From assembly GCA_015680685.1 (NCBI GenBank), contig MNCI01009146.1, positions 489,881 through 553,880 on the forward strand: a stretch of DNA of 64,000 nucleotides, written 5' to 3'. The translations under genes and the position numbers were made by a program. Origin of the DNA: Gnetum montanum (Eukaryota > Streptophyta > Gnetopsida > Gnetales > Gnetaceae). A model generated the notes under the pieces. It was not told where the DNA came from and did no database searches. It worked only from the letters and a program-made list of their open reading frames with translations. Positions 59,061 to 64,000 of the stretch are shown here, piece after piece (the first letter of the stretch is position 1; each line of letters opens with the position of its first letter).

Positions 59061-59793
59061 ACAACTGATATTTTGGCTTAGTGATTTCTTGCATACTATT
59101 CCTTTCTATCAACATATCATCAACATATAATAACAATATTAAATAGGTAGAATTTTACTTTAGATAAATACAAAGGTTATTTTCAGCCCTTACAAGACCA
59201 AACCTTATCATGCAAGAATCAAATTTCTTATACCACATCCTAGGGATTGCTTCAACCCATACTAGGATTTCAACAAGTAACATATCATGTTCTCCTTTCC
59301 ATTATGTACATAGGCTTCAAGTTGTGGCATGTAAATTTCTTCATTTAGATCTCCATGAAGAAATGCAATCTTAACATTCATATATTCAAGTTTAAGATCT
59401 AAAGCAGCCATAAAAGACGTTAAAGATCTTATGGATGTTAAATTTACCATTGATGCAAAGACTTGTTCATTGTCAATACCCTCTTTTTAAGACTATCGCT
59501 TTGCTACTAGCCTTGCCTTGTATATTCCTCCTTCATTTACCTTGAAAAGCCATTTACAACCAATCGGTTTTCTTTTAGGAGGAAGCTCAAAAAGTTCTCA
59601 TATCTTTTTTTTCACTAGTAATTTTATTTTCTCGCCTATAGCATTTTTCGAAGCTTTATTGACTTTTGAATTACAAGCTTCTTTATAAGTTTGAGAAGCA
59701 TTAATAACAAATAGAATATATGAATCAAAATACTCATGTATTCGTTTACTTGAGTTGACCTTCTCAATGGTTGATCTTCTTCTTAAGATGGAT
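59061..59793 (-). pseudogene. Copia RT N-terminus, right half of the element split by C
   Basis: Minus strand: GKFNI..., TSIRSLTSFMAALDLKLEYMN, VKIAFLHGDLNEEIYMPQLE (59,262-59,450), then LLLYVDDMLI with the catalytic YVDD at 59,108-59,128. It continues across element C into 48,300-49,215. The first bases are the TSD ACAAC. The right end is cut by element D's LTR. Confidence 0.87.
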
Positions 59794-60468
59794 TGATGGG
59801 ACGTGATATAGCATGGGCTATGATATTGTGTCCTTCCCTGCGATATCGCGTACGTGATATTGCAGCCCTACCAGTTCTATAAATAAGAGGAAACTCTCCC
59901 TTGTTTCTCCATCTAGATCTAGACCTTAGCCAAACTCTTGCCATTTTTCCATTCTAGAGTGAGAATAATTTCCACGTGCCCGCAGTAGGAGTCCCAAAGT
60001 GAACGGATCTTTATTCGTGCAATTCTGTACCTAAGCACACAATTATGTACGGCCATAAAGACGAAATTTTGGATAAACCTTGCAGTGCATGGACTAAGCT
60101 AAATAGGACTTTAATTATTGTTAATTGTTTAAATGCTATCTTAAGGACTTAATCTCTCTCAACCCTCAACTCTCATAGTTAAGTGCAATCAGTACGACCG
60201 CTTTGAGCACGTGTGTTACGCTTGGTAATCCTAGTAACAAATAGCATTTGGTAATCCCAGCAGCATTGCATTGGTTCAGGGTATGAAATGGCAAGTGGGA
60301 ATGGATACTGATGCTAGGATGATTAAGGCTTAGTTAGTTAAAGTTAGTTACTTAGTCTCTTCACCCCTTTCCTCTCTTAGCATAGGTGATAAAAACATAA
60401 AAGATATAAAAATCACATGCCTCAAGCTTACTTAACCATACAATCATGAAAAATACATGTAAGCTTGG
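59794..60468 (+). repeat. 5' LTR of element D (3' end deleted)
   Basis: Starts TGATGGGACGTGATATAG (reverse complement of element C LTR end). It follows the C LTR to aaatacatgtaagcttgg, then switches to gag sequence, losing the last 140 or so LTR bases. Confidence 0.85.
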
Positions 60469-62880
60469 TAGTGTATACTCATCACGATGAGTATATACCC
60501 GATTTTACCTTTATCCTCCATCAGGATGAACAATTGCGTTGGCGAGACTTGCAAGGTAACATAGTATTACCCCCAGATCATGCAGTCACTAACATGCTCC
60601 TTCGTGCTTTGGGATAGATAGACATGATGTAGCTATACGCTGAATACGTTGCATGTGATTATGACACAAGGAATTACTATCCCACAACAGTGCAATGTTT
60701 AAGGGACTCGCGGTGAGAGAGCTACCATACATCGTTGAAGGGTAAAAGAGTCCCACACATCCTAAGAGAAATCAAAGATGGTGAACCAATTATAATAGGT
60801 TTTCCATCAAATGATGTTTCTCCTCCTAATGATGGTGAGGAGGTGGGGTATCAGAACCTACACTCCATGATTCATAACCCTGGTTCTGACCCCATGAACA
60901 CCAAGTGTTCAATGAGGGCACACAAATAAATGATAAGGATGGGCAGTCTGATCATCATCATGATCGGGGTCATAGCCACCGAAGAGAAGGTAAGAAACAT
61001 CATCATGGCGATGGTTCCCCTTATTCTTCACCTTCATCACATCACTCACCCTCTGCTTGCACATCAGGATATAGTCACAAAGAGCACAACCGTGAGGACA
61101 AAGGTAGAAATAATGAGAACCCTCGATGAGAGAGTCGAGAGCGAGGATGAGGGCATTCAAGAGAATCAAGGCATGGAAGAAGGGAAAGTAGGGAACCACG
61201 TAGGCATCACCGGCACCATGAAAGAAATGACAACGATGAACCCCTACTTGCCACCCGAAGTATGTTAGATATTACGAAGGCTGTGAGGATACCTACAAGG
61301 CACTAGAAAGATACTTGGATCAAGAGACTAGACATGAATAATATCCCCTGATTTGAGGGGGGATACAACATTGATCCGAAAAACCACTTACAGGCAGTTC
61401 ACGATGCTTGTGCCTTGCAGAATATCGAAAATGAGTGGAAAAAGTTAAAGTTGTTCCCAAGGACACTCATAAAAGAAGAAGAAAGTTGGTACCGGTCCTT
61501 AGAATCGGAATCTATTAGATGATGGAGTACAATGCTAGAACTATTTAACAATAAATATCAAACGTGTTCCCGAGTGTCCAACTTGCGTAAGAAGATCCAA
61601 GGATGGAAGCAGGGTAATCACGAACCCTTGGATGCTGCCATGGGATGATATTATGCACTATGACATCATTGCCCGGTCCACGGTTACGCACAATGGGATC
61701 AACTCTGCCACCTTGTAGATGGGATAAGACATGAAACCAAGAGAATCCTTGGAACGTATGCCCAAGGGAGATTATCTACGCTTAGGTCCCATGAAGTTCA
61801 TAGAATGTTGGAGCAAGTAGCTAAGGAAGAAGGAGAGCTACAGAAAAGAGAAAGCACAGAAGAGTATAACTGTGATCCTTCACTCCGAAAGAGGGGAGTG
61901 AGATTCTGTGAGGAGGAGGATCAGTCACCACTTGAAGAGTTGGTGAATAGAAAAACCTTACCACTTCAAAAGTTAATAATCAAAGTGTCAGCTAAGGCAA
62001 ATCAAATGTGGGACTTCTTAGACAGTAGAATCGAAATCGTTTTAAAAATTGTAGAGGAGTCTAAGGAGCAAAGTAGTGACCATGATAAGAAAAAGAGGAG
62101 AGATTCAGATCATGCACATAACAAGGGTAAGGGAAAAATGACTATCGTCGATGAGGTTGTGGATTTGGATATATAAAATGATGGTGGATGTGAGATCTAC
62201 CAATATGACCATCCTAAGGTATGTTGCCCAATAATCTCACATCTGTAAGAGTTTAGGGTGTATGCACTCAACCCAAGACTTAACAAACGGCAAGCACCTC
62301 AGAGGTTACCTTATCCCCAAGGTAACCCAAGGTAGTTCCACCAACCCTTAACGTATTATCCAAGTGGAACTCTACCACAACCTATTGAGCAACACCAGCA
62401 GTGGAAATACCCACAGTCATGGGGGATGCCATTGCCTAGACAAAAATACCCTTAATGGCAACCAAACCTATATGGCTATTATGTGTAGCAGCTAGTTTCT
62501 CCAAGTGACTCTATGGGTCACATAACCCGACAATGTCACTACCAATTTTAGGAGTATTTTAGGACTCCCTCTCTTGGAAAAGATACTCCACATGCATACC
62601 ATCCTCCGAATTCATCCACATCTCTTATGCCGATAGTTCCACTACCACCTGCTCTAACGATGCAAGGGGAACTTCCCACTCAACCTCAGCAACGTAATGC
62701 TACAAGAGCTGTAAACCTTCAACCCACTACTAGTTTTAACAATCATACAAAGAGAAGATCCTTCTTTGGAACCAATAGTCTAAACAAGCTCTCACAACCA
62801 CAAGTGGTTGAGTCTGTGACCACTCCTCCATCAAGAAAGGCTTTGGAGCTCCCTTCAAACCAACAATAGAGCTCAACGCA
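60469..62880 (+). pseudogene. Gag of element D (broken)
   Basis: Begins inside the VYSSR.VYTRFYLYPPSG..-type N-terminal block (family VYTHHDEYIPNFTFILHQDEQ). His/Arg/Ser-rich segment DHHHDRGHSHRREGKKHHHG (60,950-61,010). Capsid-type gag domain 61,350-61,650 (FEGGYNIDPKNHLQAVHDAC, ESESIRWWSTMLELFNNKYQ, NHEPLDAAMG). Open helical Lys/Glu-rich stretch 61,805-62,176 (LEELVNRKTLPLQKLIIKVS). Zinc-knuckle-like CEIYQYDHPKVCCP near 62,190-62,230. Pro/Gln tail to 62,869. Confidence 0.83.
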
Positions 62881-63400
62881 CACATTTATGTTAACACATA
62901 CTGTCATTGACTGGATAAAGGTGGTCCATCTTCCCAAGAAACTCTTTGACCCCGAAAGTCCCTTAATCTACCTCCAAGTCGCTGGGAATGAACCACATAA
63001 GGCTCTTCTTGACTCAGGTTCTAGAGTCAACTTAATATCACAAGAAATGTATAAAGCCTGAAACCTACCTCCACTCAAGAAGAGAAATATTCAATTAGAG
63101 TTGGCTGACCAGTTCATCACTGTCCCCTTGGGACTTGTGGAGGACATTGTTACCACTGTGTGTGGTTGGTCATACCCAACTGATTTCCTAGTGATAGAAG
63201 TCAACAATAATAAAGGAGACTTCCCAATTATAATGGGGAGGGCATGGCTAAGTACCATAAATGCATGCCTAGGAATCCATGATCTTTCCCTGGAAATATC
63301 TAAGGAAAAATATTATGGAGAGATTGAGAAGAAGAAAGTTCCATGCATCACATACAGTGATACAAAGGATGATGACGTATAGGAGTGCTCAGTATTTCTT
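62881..63400 (+). pseudogene. Aspartic protease of element D
   Basis: ALLDSGSRVNLISQEMYKA (DSGS at about 63,009-63,020), one stop at a Trp position, then the open stretch 63,101-63,382 with PLGLVEDIVTTVCGWSYP and DFPIIMGRAWLSTINACLG. Best-kept flap region in the window. Confidence 0.87.
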
Positions 63401-63720
63401 GTATGCAACCGGTGTGCCCAGGAAACTAAGATACATAGGTGCCTATTTGTAGCAACCACACAACAAGAGAACACCTAGTGGTTGACAACTAATCAAGAGA
63501 GCAACCCACCAATATGCATGGAACTAATTGGGGGAACAACTTATAACCACAACGAAAGCATAGATACATTGGAGTATGAGCGTTGCCAACTTCCAATCGT
63601 TAATCTAAAAAAATCAATTGGGAGAAGTTGGAAACTTCTAAAAAATTCAAATGAGTGCACATTATTTCAGATCTCTCCCTTTCAATTCAGTCATGGGGGA
63701 GATGGCCACCTATGCTGATC
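63401..63720 (+). pseudogene. Fused pol remnant of element D across the internal deletion
   Basis: 63,482-63,718 is one open frame. It starts with the pre-RT linker (TTNQESNPPICMELIGGTT; element C has MADQESNSITCMELTEG) and, after about 63,655, ends with FQISPFQFSHGGDGHLC, which is the C-terminus of integrase in element C. RT, RNase H and most of integrase are deleted between. The PPT-like tcatgggggagatggcc is at 63,691-63,707. Confidence 0.85.
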
Positions 63721-64000
63721 ATTTGAGGCCTCAGTTCTTTTAAGTTTTTGTTTTACACATTTTTGTTTTGCACATTTTTGTTTTACAAATTTCTTTAACT
63801 TTTCTTATTTTTGTTTTACAACATCGTTTATACTTTTTCTTTTATTTGTGTGTGTATGTGTGTTTCTTATCCATTTTGTTAAGTTTGTCACCTAATAAGT
63901 GCTCTTAATGATTATATGAACTGTTTTCTATTGGTTGCTAATGTTTGGTTTTTACCTTTAAGTTATGATGTTGATACTAAGGTATGGTTCTTTTGATATA
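63721..64000 (+). other. 3' noncoding region of element D
   Basis: Nearly the reverse complement of 51,590-51,840 of element C, including tgtgtatgtgtg and aagtgctcttaatgat text. No ORF. Confidence 0.75.

Larger units (their letters stand above)
59794..64000 (+). mobile_element. Athila/Tat-like element D, internally deleted, same family as C (3' end outside window)
   Basis: Plus strand: partial 5' LTR (59,794-60,468), then directly gag (so LTR end, PBS and gag start are missing), protease, and at about 63,655 a jump from the pre-RT linker into the end of pol/PPT-like site, followed by 3' noncoding sequence close to 51,590-51,900 of element C. RT, RNase H and nearly all of integrase are absent. 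The 3' LTR is outside the window. It starts right after copia sequence ending tggat. Confidence 0.88.

Overview
This is a 64 kb piece of a plant nuclear genome. Overall it is A+T-rich and gene-poor, and most of it is nested, decayed LTR retrotransposons of the Athila/Tat-like Ty3-gypsy group and of Ty1-copia. There is also a LINE tail. The only genes that look intact are a divergent pair with six GT-AG exons each. Both encode secreted relatives of poplar bark storage protein / WIN4, that is, the plant nucleoside phosphorylase-like (PNP/UDP phosphorylase, MTAN) fold. Old, stop-riddled large gypsy elements, nested insertions and sparse genes suggest a large-genome seed plant. I favour a gymnosperm such as a conifer, but that is inference. 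No bacterial, organellar, tRNA, rRNA or CRISPR feature was seen.

Layout. 1-10,326: Athila-like element A (minus strand, 3' end outside the window), from the N-terminus of a 3' additional ORF through integrase, RNase H, RT, protease and gag to its 5' LTR. 10,327-27,437: fragments (gypsy protease relic, a 37-bp tandem repeat, LINE zf-RVT tail, isolated gag relic 17,755-18,650, copia gag-protease-integrase relic 18,820-21,240) in A+T-rich sequence with little else recognisable. 27,443-39,989: complete element B (minus, 12.5 kb, TSD AATAG). Its distinctive feature is a 952-codon additional reading frame between pol and the 3' LTR, with an N-terminal domain and a long coiled coil, preceded by what looks like its own LTR-like internal promoter. 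41,316-47,381: the bark-storage-like gene pair, about 1.9 kb apart head to head, with a nested tandem duplication, TATA boxes and G-box/ABRE/RY-type motifs between them. 48,300-59,793: a copia element (minus) split by complete element C (49,221-59,060, minus, TSD ACAAC). 59,794-64,000: element D (plus), the same family as C, which lost the end of its 5' LTR, PBS and gag start, and also lost RT-RNase H-integrase.

How it works together. The retroelements share one plan: a PBS matching tRNA-Asp, a gag with a His/Arg/Ser-rich segment and a shortened zinc knuckle, then protease, RT, RNase H and integrase. The polypurine tract has an extended motif (TTAGTCATGGGGG-like) that recurs at the end of pol as well as next to the 3' LTR. 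All copies carry nonsense changes and look immobile. In the gene pair both proteins keep the family framework but lack the catalytic Glu and Asp expected for nucleosidase/phosphorylase activity, so a storage or other non-enzymatic role is likelier. The two points most worth following are the env-position coiled-coil ORF with its internal U3-like promoter, and the catalytically disarmed bark-storage pair with a lineage-specific cysteine pair.
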